34,119 nucleotides of DNA from an uncultured bacterium (GCA_903907175.1 CAIVNB010000069.1:1-34119); one strand, 5' to 3'. Positions 1-8,732 are shown, counted from the first letter of the stretch. A program made the numbers and translations. The notes: a model not told the origin generated them from the letters alone.

Positions 1-2229
1 AAAATCTATGTGTTTTATTTCTTTAGTTCTCTTTTCGTATTCTTCTTTTGATATTTCTTCATAAGGGGCAAGTTGATATACATGTTCTGAACGAGGAAGG
101 AATGATAGCCCTCCAACAATGTCCCAATTTTCATAAACAAAGTTTGCAACTTTTATCCATTCATCAGAGCCAACATAAATTGTAACTGATGGATTGTGCT
201 CAATGTAATTTATTTTTAATTTTTTCCACTCTTCAAGTAAATCAATTGCTGAAACTTCGTTACGTGTGATTGCACCTTCTGGTGCTTTAATTGGAAATTC
301 TAACACTGCGACACTTGAGTTTGCAGTAGAATATCCAACTTCTGCTTTTGAAGGAACTCCCTGATCTTTAATCAAAGCAAAAAGTGGGTCATTTGTAGCA
401 ATACGAACTCGTCGAATAAAATATTTGGCATACCATGGATGCATACCACTCCCAACATATAAAAGTTGTCCTGAATTTCCGTGAGGCTTAACTGTAGTAA
501 TACAAGTAGAATGATTTATACCAAACTTTTTTGCATATTCTTTGTTTGTCTTTATTGCTTCAAGGCGAAGCTCACTTAAAACTTCGGCATTACGAATTGT
601 CTTATTGTCATAATATCCTGTAATTGAAACACCAAGCAAGGCTTCTTCTTCACAATTTTCTTTCCATTCTTTTGATAAGTATCCAAAATGTGTAAGAGTT
701 GCCTGATATGTTCCTAAAATAGTTGAAAGTCTTACTTTTCTTTTCAAATCTTCTACACTATCGTTTGGTCTGACAACAATAGAAGTAAGATTACAGAATT
801 GCTTTGAACGCAAAGTAATCTCTCCACAAGGATTACTTCCTGGAAGACCCACAATAACATTTTGGTCATCAATAATACCAGCCTTTTTCCAATTATCAAT
901 TCTACGCTTTGGTAATTGGGTCATAAGACCACCACGATTGAATATTCCGCGTTCTCCAGTGCCTGATTTTATAAGCTCTATCCATTCATTTAAAAATTCT
1001 GAAGCTGAAGGTTTTTGGGAGTAAACTGCAGAATTATTAGCCATAGAACGCTGACCATTATCAATCCAGAATTGACCTTGTTTGCTCTTTCTCATTGACT
1101 CGTCATCAATATCGGAAAGTGAGATAAGAGCACTTCGGCGTACTCCACCTGCAACTACAATCAAACCAATCTGACAAATAATATCATGGAGATCTATATT
1201 GGTTAGTCTTTTCGCCTGACGCGCTAATATTTTAGTTTTAGTAAAATTAATTAAATCTATGAGTGGCTGAGGGCCTGAAGCTCTTCCCCCTGCAGTTTTC
1301 AATCGTGCCCCTGCTGGACGAACTTTGGAATAATCAAAATTAATATCATAACCATCTGCCCAAGTCTTACATGCAAGAACATATGCATCCGCCCATCCTT
1401 CTTTACTGTCTTCCACAACGTGTGTTGCTAATTTTTTTCCTGTCTGTCTTCTTATCTGAGGAAATTTTTGTACAGTTTCTGATTCAACAGAAAAGCCTAA
1501 ACCTGCTCCACACATTAAGATGTACATTATTTCTCCAAGATCCTGCCATGCAGATGGTGCAACAAAAGAACAATTGTATGCCCAGACATTTGATTTTTTA
1601 CAAGCCTCACCCGAGGACCATAAAAGTCTCATTGAAGGACAAACATCTTGTTTTAAAATTCCCTCGCGGACATCCTTAAAATCTTTATCGGAAAATTTCT
1701 TACCGAGATTTTCTTTCATGTAAGCCATGAAACGATCTGTTGTTTCTATCCAAGTCTCACGTCTTCCAAGATTATCTTGCCATTTTGAATATGTTCTATA
1801 AAAAATAAATTCCTCGTATGACCCAACAAAGTATGAACTTGATTCATCAAAAACTTTTTTGTTTTCAGATGGAACAATACCAACTTCTTTTCTTAATTCT
1901 GCTCTTTTTGACCTATATAAAATATAAGATTTAGCTGTTGTATGATATCCGAGATCCATAAGATGTGCTTCTACTAAATCTTGGATCAATTCAACGGTTG
2001 GAATAAATTTTTCTTCTCCTTTTTCTTCATTTATGTGTGTTAATTTGTGAAAAACTTTATTTGCAACACCTTCTGCTTCTTTTTCTCCACCTTCGTGGGT
2101 TATAATAAAAGCTTTATTAACCGCATCAATAATTTTTTCAATACTAAAAGGAATAATTTCCCCTTCACGATTTCTAATGCTTTTAATTTTACCTAACTCT
2201 TTCTTGCTCAAAGTGTTGCTTTTATCCAT
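1..2229 (-). CDS. nrdJ: Adenosylcobalamin-dependent ribonucleoside-triphosphate reductase (class II), C-terminus off window
   Basis: This enzyme reduces ribonucleotides to deoxyribonucleotides using a thiyl radical generated from adenosylcobalamin. I translated the minus strand from the ATG at 2229; the frame stays open for 743 codons to the window edge. Residues about 10-105 form an ATP-cone allosteric domain (IKSIRNREGEIIPFSIEKI). The catalytic barrel follows. C468 in NPCGEI matches the radical-bearing cysteine of the Lactobacillus leichmannii enzyme, and C479 in KQFCNL sits 11 residues later, as in that enzyme's C408/C419 pair. C220 in AYNCSF fits the partner redox cysteine. The usual C-terminal cysteine pair would lie beyond position 1. 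It has its own promoter-like sequence and no partner subunit, as expected for the monomeric class. The family call is secure; whether the preferred substrate is the tri- or diphosphate is not shown. Confidence 0.93.
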   Translation of the reverse strand, partial: MDKSNTLSKKELGKIKSIRNREGEIIPFSIEKIIDAVNKAFIITHEGGEKEAEGVANKVFHKLTHINEEKGEEKFIPTVELIQDLVEAHLMDLGYHTTAKSYILYRSKRAELRKEVGIVPSENKKVFDESSSYFVGSYEEFIFYRTYSKWQDNLGRRETWIETTDRFMAYMKENLGKKFSDKDFKDVREGILKQDVCPSMRLLWSSGEACKKSNVWAYNCSFVAPSAWQDLGEIMYILMCGAGLGFSVESETVQKFPQIRRQTGKKLATHVVEDSKEGWADAYVLACKTWADGYDINFDYSKVRPAGARLKTAGGRASGPQPLIDLINFTKTKILARQAKRLTNIDLHDIICQIGLIVVAGGVRRSALISLSDIDDESMRKSKQGQFWIDNGQRSMANNSAVYSQKPSASEFLNEWIELIKSGTGERGIFNRGGLMTQLPKRRIDNWKKAGIIDDQNVIVGLPGSNPCGEITLRSKQFCNLTSIVVRPNDSVEDLKRKVRLSTILGTYQATLTHFGYLSKEWKENCEEEALLGVSITGYYDNKTIRNAEVLSELRLEAIKTNKEYAKKFGINHSTCITTVKPHGNSGQLLYVGSGMHPWYAKYFIRRVRIATNDPLFALIKDQGVPSKAEVGYSTANSSVAVLEFPIKAPEGAITRNEVSAIDLLEEWKKLKINYIEHNPSVTIYVGSDEWIKVANFVYENWDIVGGLSFLPRSEHVYQLAPYEEISKEEYEKRTKEIKHIDF

Positions 2230-2236
2230 AACAATT

Positions 2237-2264
2237 ATTTTACTCTTTTCTAGCACTTAAACAA
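2237..2264 (-). promoter_or_regulatory. Candidate leaderless promoter of nrdJ
   Basis: On the minus strand a -35-like TTGTTT (2264-2259) is followed by a 16-nt spacer and a -10-like TAAAAT (2242-2237). Only 7 nt separate the -10 from the ATG at 2229, so initiation would fall at or next to the start codon. A second possible -10, TAGAAA with an upstream TGC, lies about 10 nt further upstream. The call rests on pattern reading in AT-rich DNA. Confidence 0.45.
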
Positions 2265-2339
2265 GAAAATCTACTAAATGAAACAACTTGAAAGTCTTGT
2301 AAAATGGCTTACTTAAAAATGCCTAATTCTAAACGATTT

Positions 2340-2807
2340 TTAACGCAAAAATTCTACCCTATTCCCTACTTCTAAATTATTCTTTTCAGAAAAACCATCA
2401 AAAACTTCAAGAACATACCTATTATCCACACCTGGTCCAAAAGAGTTTGGATACGAAGATGGTTGCGCACCTTTTTTTATATAAATTACTTTCAAATCAT
2501 CATTAATCCAAATCATATCAATAGGAAAATTCATATCTTTCATCCAAAAATAATTTCTTTGAGGTTTTGAAAATATAAAAAGCATTCCTTCATTTTCTTT
2601 TATATTTTCTCTACCAGAAAGTCCTTTTTCTTGATCCTTTTTGGTTAAGGCAAGATCAACTTTTACTATTTGTCCCGCAATTTTTACATATTTTATATCA
2701 TCTCCGGTTGTTTTTCTTAAAAAAATGTTCTGGCTGGTTAAAAAAAGTCCAATTATCACTAAAAAAAATGCACTTACAATAAAAATAGAGTATTTTTTAA
2801 ATTTCAT
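2340..2807 (-). CDS. DUF192 family membrane-anchored protein
   Basis: A 155-residue protein with one N-terminal membrane segment (about residues 5-26, YSIFIVSAFFLVIIGLFL) and an external DUF192 domain. Recognisable family features are GLSGRENIKENEGMLFIF, the aromatic NYFWMKDMNFPIDMIWI stretch and a C-terminal VLEVFDGFSEKNNLEVGNRV. The biochemical role of DUF192 is not established. I chose the ATG at 2807, which leaves 10 bp after the decarboxylase stop. A longer GTG start at 2873 or ATG at 2834 would overlap that gene and place an unlikely charged stretch before the membrane helix. It is the last gene of the proS-mreBC-tgt-speA run. About 110 bp separate it from nrdJ, with only a weak A/T inverted repeat (2313-2343) as a possible end signal. 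Confidence 0.85.
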   Translation of the reverse strand: MKFKKYSIFIVSAFFLVIIGLFLTSQNIFLRKTTGDDIKYVKIAGQIVKVDLALTKKDQEKGLSGRENIKENEGMLFIFSKPQRNYFWMKDMNFPIDMIWINDDLKVIYIKKGAQPSSYPNSFGPGVDNRYVLEVFDGFSEKNNLEVGNRVEFLR

Positions 2808-2817
2808 AGAAAAAATT

Positions 2818-4212
2818 TTATTTATGTTCTCCATTCCAACCAAAAAGTTTTCCGATTGATTCTGCTGTTTCACGTTTTCGAATTATTTGAGTCATCCCAT
2901 CTGAAGCAATTATTTTTGCGGGTTCAGAAAGTAAGCAATGATGCGATGAGAGACTATCTTGATAGGCACCAGTATCCAAAAAAGCAACATACTGATCTTC
3001 ACCCTCAGGAATTTTTGGCATAAGAATATAATTTCCTCCAGCAGTATATTTATCATCAGAATCACAAGTACTTCCTGCAAACCAAACTGTCTTAAAAGGT
3101 CCATGCATATTATTGAGTGGTATCGTATGCCATCTCTGGTGAATCGTCCAAGTATCTTTCAAGTCATTAATAAAACTTCCATCAATAACGTACCATGCTT
3201 TCGCATTTGCTTTTGGAATATATTTTTTAGAAATTACTTTATAAATTGTTATTTGTGATGGTGCAACGATATACTGTCCCCATTCTACTGCCAAATTTGG
3301 ATGTCTAATCCCTGCTTTGTCTGATAAATTTTTTAAAATTTTTATCATCTTACTTGAAACACCTTTCGCAGTGTAAAACTTTTTCTTTTCATAAGGAACA
3401 CCAAACCCACCACCAATATCTAATGTATCTAAACTAGGATGTATTTTTTGTAATTGTACGTAAATAGAGAATGCATGTTTAATGCCATCTAAAATGCTTT
3501 TCTGAGTCTTTATCTGTGAACCCAAATGATAATGCATTATTTTTAGATTCTTCATCTTACCTAAAGACAAGACATCTTTCTCAGATAAGCCAAAACGATC
3601 AAATTTTTTGTCCCAATGTGTATCAGCTTTAATATCGAGATCTACCCGAATCCCTGTATCACCTTTGTATTTTGATAATCTATCAATTTCTTCCCATCCT
3701 TCAATAATAGGTATAATGTTCATACCTTTTCCACGCAATTCTTCAATTAAATCAAGATATTGGTCTGTTTTTGGACCATTGCAAAGAACTCTAATTTTTG
3801 AATTGAACTTCTCCCCTTCCCATAATTTTTTTACAATCCAAAGCTCATTTGCAGAGGTAACTTCCAAATTTCCTCCCTCTGAAAGAATTGGTAATATAAA
3901 TTCCTTATTTTGATTTACTTTCATTGGATAATGATAATAGAATTTACCCTTATATCCATAAATCTTCATGTATGCTTGAAAATAACCAATCAAATCTTTA
4001 AGTCTGTCTTCTATGATAAAGGGGAAAACTATTTGAAGGGGTGTCCCATATTTAATAGCAAGCCTGCTTAAGTCATAGACATGATATCCTTCTGTTGCAG
4101 TAAGATTGCCATCTTTGCTCACACCTAAAAATTGCGTATTGAATTCGTCAATACCCAATTTCCAAAATTTTCGCCAATTCTTCCCCTGTTTTTTTACTTT
4201 TTTCTTTCCCAT
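2818..4212 (-). CDS. speA: Arginine decarboxylase-like PLP enzyme (SpeA-type, fold III), short form
   Basis: A 464-residue PLP-dependent decarboxylase of the Orn/DAP/Arg class. Biosynthetic arginine decarboxylase makes agmatine for polyamines. The SpeA-like hallmark is YPMKVNQ at residues 95-101, with K98 as the expected PLP lysine. Further along are HYHLGSQ (227-233), the phosphate-binding glycines GGGFG (267-271), the catalytic cysteine motif CDSDD (383-387) and the C-terminal DTGAYQ (413-418) that contacts PLP. At 464 residues it is much shorter than the roughly 630-660 of typical SpeA, and the first 20 residues are very basic. Substrate choice (arginine versus another diamino acid) cannot be read with certainty. 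It lies 45 bp downstream of tgt on the same strand, and no other polyamine gene is seen in the window. Confidence 0.78.
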   Translation of the reverse strand: MGKKKVKKQGKNWRKFWKLGIDEFNTQFLGVSKDGNLTATEGYHVYDLSRLAIKYGTPLQIVFPFIIEDRLKDLIGYFQAYMKIYGYKGKFYYHYPMKVNQNKEFILPILSEGGNLEVTSANELWIVKKLWEGEKFNSKIRVLCNGPKTDQYLDLIEELRGKGMNIIPIIEGWEEIDRLSKYKGDTGIRVDLDIKADTHWDKKFDRFGLSEKDVLSLGKMKNLKIMHYHLGSQIKTQKSILDGIKHAFSIYVQLQKIHPSLDTLDIGGGFGVPYEKKKFYTAKGVSSKMIKILKNLSDKAGIRHPNLAVEWGQYIVAPSQITIYKVISKKYIPKANAKAWYVIDGSFINDLKDTWTIHQRWHTIPLNNMHGPFKTVWFAGSTCDSDDKYTAGGNYILMPKIPEGEDQYVAFLDTGAYQDSLSSHHCLLSEPAKIIASDGMTQIIRKRETAESIGKLFGWNGEHK

Positions 4213-4257
4213 CTAAGTAAAATTATTATAGCAACCTGTCAAAATTTGTAAAGATAA

Positions 4258-5571
4258 TTACCCACCTTTTAAATAGTTCCCCAAAAAATCTTCTTTGAAT
4301 TCAAAAAAGTTGTCGTCTAAAATTGATTGTCGAATTTTTTTTACCAAGCTAACAATAAAATGCAAATTATGAATTGAAGCAAGTGTGCCTGCCAACATTT
4401 CTTTGCCATGAAATAAATGTGCAATATAGCTCCTTGTGTAATTTTTACAAGAATAACATTCACAATCTTTCTCAATTGGTGAAAAATCATCTCTAAATTT
4501 TTTATTTGTAATAATTATTTTACCAAGCTTTGTATAAATAGTTCCATTCCTTCCAAGTCGTGTTGGTAGTACGCAATCAAAAAGATCTACTCCATTTTCT
4601 ATTCCCATAAATAAATCCTCTGGCTCACCTATCCCAAGTAAGTGACGCGGTTTTTCTTCTGGCAATATTTCATTGACCCATTTTACTGCAGAAGACATAT
4701 CTTCTTTTGCAAAAGATCCACCAATACCAAAACCATCAAAATGTTTTCCATCAACATTTATTTCAGAAATTATTTTTGCAGATTCTTTCCGCAAAGATTC
4801 TTCTCTGCCTCCTTGCACAATTCCAAAAAGTGCTTGAGTAAAAAACAAAGCAGAATTTTCTTGAGGTGAGCTTCTTTCGATTTCGAATGTCCGAGGGTCC
4901 CGCCCCGTACTCGGGGAAGGGTGCAGGACTGAGAAATTGGAAGAAGCGAGGCGAATGTGTTCCCTTAAACTTCTCTCTGCCCAACGGTGAGTTCGTTCGA
5001 GAGCCTCACTTTGATATTTTAAATCCTCTGTTGGACTAGTACACTCATCAAAAGCAAAAATAATATCCGCACCAAGGTTACGTTGAATCTGAATTGATTT
5101 TTCAGGAGTAATATAGTGGATGGAACCATCTAAGTGTGATTTAAAAGAAACTCCATCATGTCCAATTTTCGCAAGTCGTGGAGCATCAGAGTCATCAAAA
5201 CGTTCAGGTATTAAAAGAGATGGGTCGGTAATTTTTGTAATCTTTGAAATATCTTTTCCATAAGCAGCGCCTAACGAAAAAACCTGGAAACCCCCAGAGT
5301 CGGTCATCGTCGGACCCTTCCAATTCATAAATTTCCCTATTCCTCCAGCATCTCGCACAATTTCATCTCCTGGTTGTAAATATAAGTGATAAGTATTCCC
5401 AAGTACTACTTCTGTGCCTGCGTCTCGCACCTGTTCAGGATTTAAAGATTTAATCGTCGCTTTAGTCCCCACCGCGACAAATGCTGGTGTATAAATTACC
5501 CCATGTACGGTCTCCAGTGTTCCAGCCCGCCCCAAGTTGCCTTTTAACTTTTTTTCGATTTTAAAATTCAT
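4258..5571 (-). CDS. tgt: tRNA-guanine transglycosylase with an internal insertion
   Basis: Exchanges the wobble guanine (G34) of tRNAs with GUN anticodons for a queuosine precursor. The 437 residues carry DSGGFQVFSLG (91-101, base-binding/catalytic D91), FDECT (174-178), GIVQGG (250-255), LLGIGEPEDL (311-320) and the nucleophile motif DCVLPTR (D332). The zinc site is C370, C372, C375 and H401. Residues about 209-240, just before QALFGIVQGG, form an extra low-complexity stretch rich in Ser and Pro (for example SVLHPSPSTGRDPRTFEI). It is encoded by unusually GC-rich DNA with a palindrome. This lies in a segment that is normally a short linker, so the enzyme may still fold. It starts 4 bp after mreC and is probably co-transcribed with it. 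No queuosine biosynthesis gene is present in the window. Confidence 0.95.
   Translation of the reverse strand: MNFKIEKKLKGNLGRAGTLETVHGVIYTPAFVAVGTKATIKSLNPEQVRDAGTEVVLGNTYHLYLQPGDEIVRDAGGIGKFMNWKGPTMTDSGGFQVFSLGAAYGKDISKITKITDPSLLIPERFDDSDAPRLAKIGHDGVSFKSHLDGSIHYITPEKSIQIQRNLGADIIFAFDECTSPTEDLKYQSEALERTHRWAERSLREHIRLASSNFSVLHPSPSTGRDPRTFEIERSSPQENSALFFTQALFGIVQGGREESLRKESAKIISEINVDGKHFDGFGIGGSFAKEDMSSAVKWVNEILPEEKPRHLLGIGEPEDLFMGIENGVDLFDCVLPTRLGRNGTIYTKLGKIIITNKKFRDDFSPIEKDCECYSCKNYTRSYIAHLFHGKEMLAGTLASIHNLHFIVSLVKKIRQSILDDNFFEFKEDFLGNYLKGG
4889..4929. repeat. GC-rich imperfect palindrome embedded in tgt
   Basis: Inside the extra segment of tgt, the inner stem CCCCG (4903-4907) / CGGGG (4912-4916) has a 4-nt loop. 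Outer arms GTCC (4889-4892) / GGAC (4926-4929) and a CCC/GGG pair lie around it. The local GC content is far above the surrounding gene. The element keeps the reading frame. It resembles, in concept, protein-embedded palindromic elements such as those of Rickettsia; no relationship to those is claimed. Confidence 0.6.
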
Positions 5572-5575
5572 TACA

Positions 5576-6367
5576 TTATTTCTCTACTTCTACAGATTTT
5601 AATTGAAAAATATTTACGGGGCTCGAAAGAAGTGCCTTTTGATATGAATCGCGCGGATCAGAAAGAATTGTTTGTACTATTGCAACGGTATGTGGTGTTA
5701 TCCCTGGCAAAAAAACTTCTGCCCCTTTTTCTATTAAAAAATCTCTAGGCAGTAACATCTCAAAATTTCCTCCACCTCTACCAATGACTTGCATATAAGC
5801 ATCCCTACCAGATACAACAACTTCCGTTTTTTCTGCTGGATTTGAAAATAAAATAACTTTAGAGGAATTTGAATAAACCTCTCCGATTTTCCCAATCGGC
5901 ACGTTCCCTTGCGCAAAAACTTTTTGTCCAATGATAATTCCGTTTTTTGTTCCAATATCTATGATAAAAGTATCGTACGGAGAACTATTTGGTTTAGACA
6001 AAATATTTCCAAGAATTAGATTGTTATTTCCCCCACTTCTTCCCAACGCATCCTTGAGTTTAGTATTTTCATCTAGAATAGAATTGTAATTCGACATCCT
6101 CGCTTCATCAAGACTCTGATTTAACTTTAGAGTCTGGTTTTCTAAAGAAAGCATTTTCTTAGAATTAAAATATACCCCCAAATTTTTAAAATTATTTCCA
6201 ATATTGTTACCTAAAAATACAAAAGGACGAAAAACAAAATGAGAAGTAGCAGATAGTCCACTCATTACACCTGATCTAAAATAAATTAAAAAAAGAAAAA
6301 AAACAGCAATTAATGCCACTCTCTTAATCTTTTGTCTTTTTATTTTTTTATCTAGGAGGTAACTCAT
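5576..6367 (-). CDS. mreC: Rod shape-determining protein MreC
   Basis: A 263-residue bitopic membrane protein that links the cytoplasmic MreB filaments to the peptidoglycan elongation machinery outside. The N-terminus is basic and followed by a membrane helix (about residues 17-35, ALIAVFFLFLIYF). A heptad-like segment follows (about 65-105, NQTLKLNQSLDEARMSN), then the beta-rich MreC core (GNILSKPNSSPYDTFIIDIG through the repeated VVSGRDAYMQVIGRGGG). I chose the ATG at 6367, which overlaps the mreB end by 20 bp; a TTG at 6379 would add four residues. The mreB sequence there contains GGAGG on the plus strand only, so translation probably depends on coupling to mreB. No mreD follows; tgt starts 4 bp downstream. 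Confidence 0.93.
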   Translation of the reverse strand: MSYLLDKKIKRQKIKRVALIAVFFLFLIYFRSGVMSGLSATSHFVFRPFVFLGNNIGNNFKNLGVYFNSKKMLSLENQTLKLNQSLDEARMSNYNSILDENTKLKDALGRSGGNNNLILGNILSKPNSSPYDTFIIDIGTKNGIIIGQKVFAQGNVPIGKIGEVYSNSSKVILFSNPAEKTEVVVSGRDAYMQVIGRGGGNFEMLLPRDFLIEKGAEVFLPGITPHTVAIVQTILSDPRDSYQKALLSSPVNIFQLKSVEVEK

Positions 6368-7394
6368 CTTGATTACCAATCAAAACTTCACGATAATATT
6401 CTAAATCGTCGAGTATAATTCCAGTCCCTCTTGCAACAGCTGAAAGTGGATCATCTACTACATAAACAGGAATTCTAAGCGCATTTTGTAAAAGCCTATC
6501 AATCCCTAAAAGCAAAGCCCCTCCCCCAGAGAGCATTATACCGTTATGCATTATATCTGATAGAATTTCAGGTGGAGTAGTTTCGAGTACATCCTTTACT
6601 CCTTCAACAAAATCTTTTATTGAAAGAGAAATTGCCTCACGAACATCAGAATCAGTTACCACCACCTCACGAGGCAATCCTGTTAATAAATCTCTTCCTC
6701 TTACCTCTATTTCCATATACTCTCCTGGAATAACAGATCCAATAGAAATTTTAATAAATTCGGCAGTTCTTTCTCCAATAAGTATCTTAAATTCATCTCG
6801 CATATAAGTGATAATGTCATTATTTAGTCTATCACCTGCAATTTTTAAATTTTTTGATTTTACTATTCCCCCAAGAGAAATAACTGCAATATCAGTAGTG
6901 CCTCCACCGATATCTATCACCATAGAGCCAGTAGCATCTTTAATGGGAAGTCTAATGCCAATAGCCGCAGCCATCGGCTCCTCTACTAAAAATACTTCCC
7001 GAGCTCCAGCCGAGCGAGCAGCATCATAAACTGCCCTTGTCTCCACATTTGTTGTGCCTGATGGTACTCCAATCAAGACTCTCGGTCTTGCTATTTTTTT
7101 TGACATTTTGTCTGCCTTATTAATTAGATACGAAAGCATTTCTTCGGTTACTTCAAAGTCTGAAATAACGCCATCAACAAGTGGCCTTATCGCCTTTATA
7201 TGTCCTGGAGTTCTCCCAAGCATTTCTTTTGCTTTTGCACCTACCGCCAAGATTTGACTAGTCTTCATATTCACAGCCACAACCGAAGGTTCATTTATGA
7301 CAATTCCATGACCCTTCAAATACACCAAAGTATTAGATGTTCCTAAGTCTATGCCAATATCATTTGAAACTAATTTGTAAAATTTATCAAACAT
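6348..7394 (-). CDS. mreB: Rod shape-determining protein MreB (bacterial actin)
   Basis: A 348-residue actin-like ATPase that forms short membrane-bound filaments guiding cell-wall elongation. It shows the actin phosphate-1 loop DIGIDLGTSNTLVYLKGHG (residues 12-30), the phosphate-2 loop DIGGGTTDIAVISLGG and the adenosine motif MLSGGGALLLGIDRLL near the C-terminus. The length is normal for the family. It begins 9 bp after the proS stop and its end overlaps mreC, so the two shape genes should be made in fixed ratio from one transcript. With mreC and mltG elsewhere in the window it implies a walled, probably elongated cell. Confidence 0.97.
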   Translation of the reverse strand: MFDKFYKLVSNDIGIDLGTSNTLVYLKGHGIVINEPSVVAVNMKTSQILAVGAKAKEMLGRTPGHIKAIRPLVDGVISDFEVTEEMLSYLINKADKMSKKIARPRVLIGVPSGTTNVETRAVYDAARSAGAREVFLVEEPMAAAIGIRLPIKDATGSMVIDIGGGTTDIAVISLGGIVKSKNLKIAGDRLNNDIITYMRDEFKILIGERTAEFIKISIGSVIPGEYMEIEVRGRDLLTGLPREVVVTDSDVREAISLSIKDFVEGVKDVLETTPPEILSDIMHNGIMLSGGGALLLGIDRLLQNALRIPVYVVDDPLSAVARGTGIILDDLEYYREVLIGNQDELPPR

Positions 7395-7403
7395 AAAAAT
7401 ACT

Positions 7404-8666
7404 TTAGATGCTAGACTTTAGTAATTTTATTAATTCATCGACAGAAACAACCTTCCCTTTTTCTTCAGTTCTCTTTTTTAATTCAATTCCGTTCTCTTTT
7501 ATACTACGAAGAGATATAACTGCACGATATGGAATACCAATTAAATCAGAATCCGCAAATTTTTCTCCCGCAGATAGTCCCACTCTATCGTCAAATAACA
7601 CTTCTATTCCATTTTTTAATAATTTTTCGTAAACATTATTCGATTCAGCTAAAACCCCATCATCATTTCCCAAAGAAAGTAAATGAACCTGAAATGGAGC
7701 AATAGACTCTGGCCAAATAATACCCTTGTCGTCAGCCAACGCTTCTACCACAGTACCCATAAGACGGCTAAGCCCTATCCCGTAGCAACCCATTAAAATC
7801 GTGTGTTTTTCACCTTTTTCATCTACATAAGATAAATCAAATGGCTCTGAATACTTGGTTTTTAAATCAAAAATGTTACCAACTTCAATAGCTTTGTGTT
7901 CTACTAATTTTTCTTTTTTAAGACCTAAACTTTGCAATACTTCTTCATTAAAAACTTCTTTATTAACAGCGATAGAGCTTTCTTCGTCTATATAAATTGT
8001 GTCTTCACCAGCAGAGGTAATCGTCTGAAATTCATGAGAATATTTTGAAAAAGTTCCGCCAGAAGCAAAAGTGAGATAAGTCAAATGCCCGATACCAGCT
8101 CTCTCGAAAATGGTTTTATAAACTATTTTCATTTTATTATAAAAATTCTCAAAATCTTCTTGTGTAGTGTGAAAAGAATACATGTCTTTCATAATAAATT
8201 CTCTTCCTCTTAGCATCCCTGATTTTGCACGAAGTTCCATTCGGAATTTATTTTGAATTTGATATAAGGCAAGAGGTAAATCTTTATAAGAAGATATGTA
8301 ATTTTTTAGAATTGGCACAACTATTTCTTCGTGAGTAGGGCCAAGTGCAACTTCTCTACCAGATGAATCACTAACCTTATATAAATCTGTCATTGATTCC
8401 CAACGACCTGTTTTTTCCCAATTTTCCTTTGGCTGCATTGAAGGCATCAAAATTTCTTGCCCTCCTGCCTTATCCATTTCTTCTCTAATTATATTTTCAA
8501 TCTTTTTAAGAACACGAAGTCCAAATGGTAAATAAGAATAAACTCCGGCCATTTCCTTATGGATAAATCCTCCACGAATAAGAAATAGAGCGTTATTTGA
8601 CACTTCATCTGTCGGAGCTTCTTTCTTTGTTTTAGTAAAAAGTTTCGATTGTTTCATTCCTTCCAT
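7404..8666 (-). CDS. proS: Prolyl-tRNA synthetase, short form without editing insertion
   Basis: A class II aminoacyl-tRNA synthetase that charges tRNA-Pro. Motif 1 lies around PFGLRVLKKIENIIREEM. The proline-site sequence GPTHEE and the motif 2 region RMELRAKSGMLRGREFIMKD are clear. Motif 3 is GCYGIGLSRLMG, and a Rossmann-like anticodon-binding domain ends the protein (VHLLSLGNDDG onward). The protein is 420 residues, against about 570 for the common bacterial type. Between motifs 2 and 3 the INS editing domain, which clears Ala-tRNA-Pro, is missing. I chose ATG 8666; the next ATG (8657) is possible. Extending to 8768 would run through the divergent promoter region and rpsB. It heads the proS-mreBC-tgt run. 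Confidence 0.95.
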   Translation of the reverse strand: MEGMKQSKLFTKTKKEAPTDEVSNNALFLIRGGFIHKEMAGVYSYLPFGLRVLKKIENIIREEMDKAGGQEILMPSMQPKENWEKTGRWESMTDLYKVSDSSGREVALGPTHEEIVVPILKNYISSYKDLPLALYQIQNKFRMELRAKSGMLRGREFIMKDMYSFHTTQEDFENFYNKMKIVYKTIFERAGIGHLTYLTFASGGTFSKYSHEFQTITSAGEDTIYIDEESSIAVNKEVFNEEVLQSLGLKKEKLVEHKAIEVGNIFDLKTKYSEPFDLSYVDEKGEKHTILMGCYGIGLSRLMGTVVEALADDKGIIWPESIAPFQVHLLSLGNDDGVLAESNNVYEKLLKNGIEVLFDDRVGLSAGEKFADSDLIGIPYRAVISLRSIKENGIELKKRTEEKGKVVSVDELIKLLKSSI

Positions 8667-8703
8667 ATTACCCGAAAAAAGTCTTTTGGTCAAAGAATTA
8701 CAA

Positions 8704-8732
8704 TATATATTAAAAAATGAATAAATTTGCAA
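8704..8732 (-). promoter_or_regulatory. Candidate promoter of the proS-mreBC run, sharing its -35 with rpsB
   Basis: On the minus strand, TTGCAA (8732-8727) is followed by exactly 17 nt and TATATA (8709-8704). The predicted start is near 8697, giving a leader of about 30 nt before ATG 8666. TTGCAA equals its own reverse complement, so the same hexamer also serves the rpsB promoter on the other strand. Confidence 0.5.

Noticed and set aside
1371-1723. Small plus-strand frames inside nrdJ
   Set aside because: They are opposite-strand shadows of a fully open, well-conserved reductase frame and lack any family or codon support.
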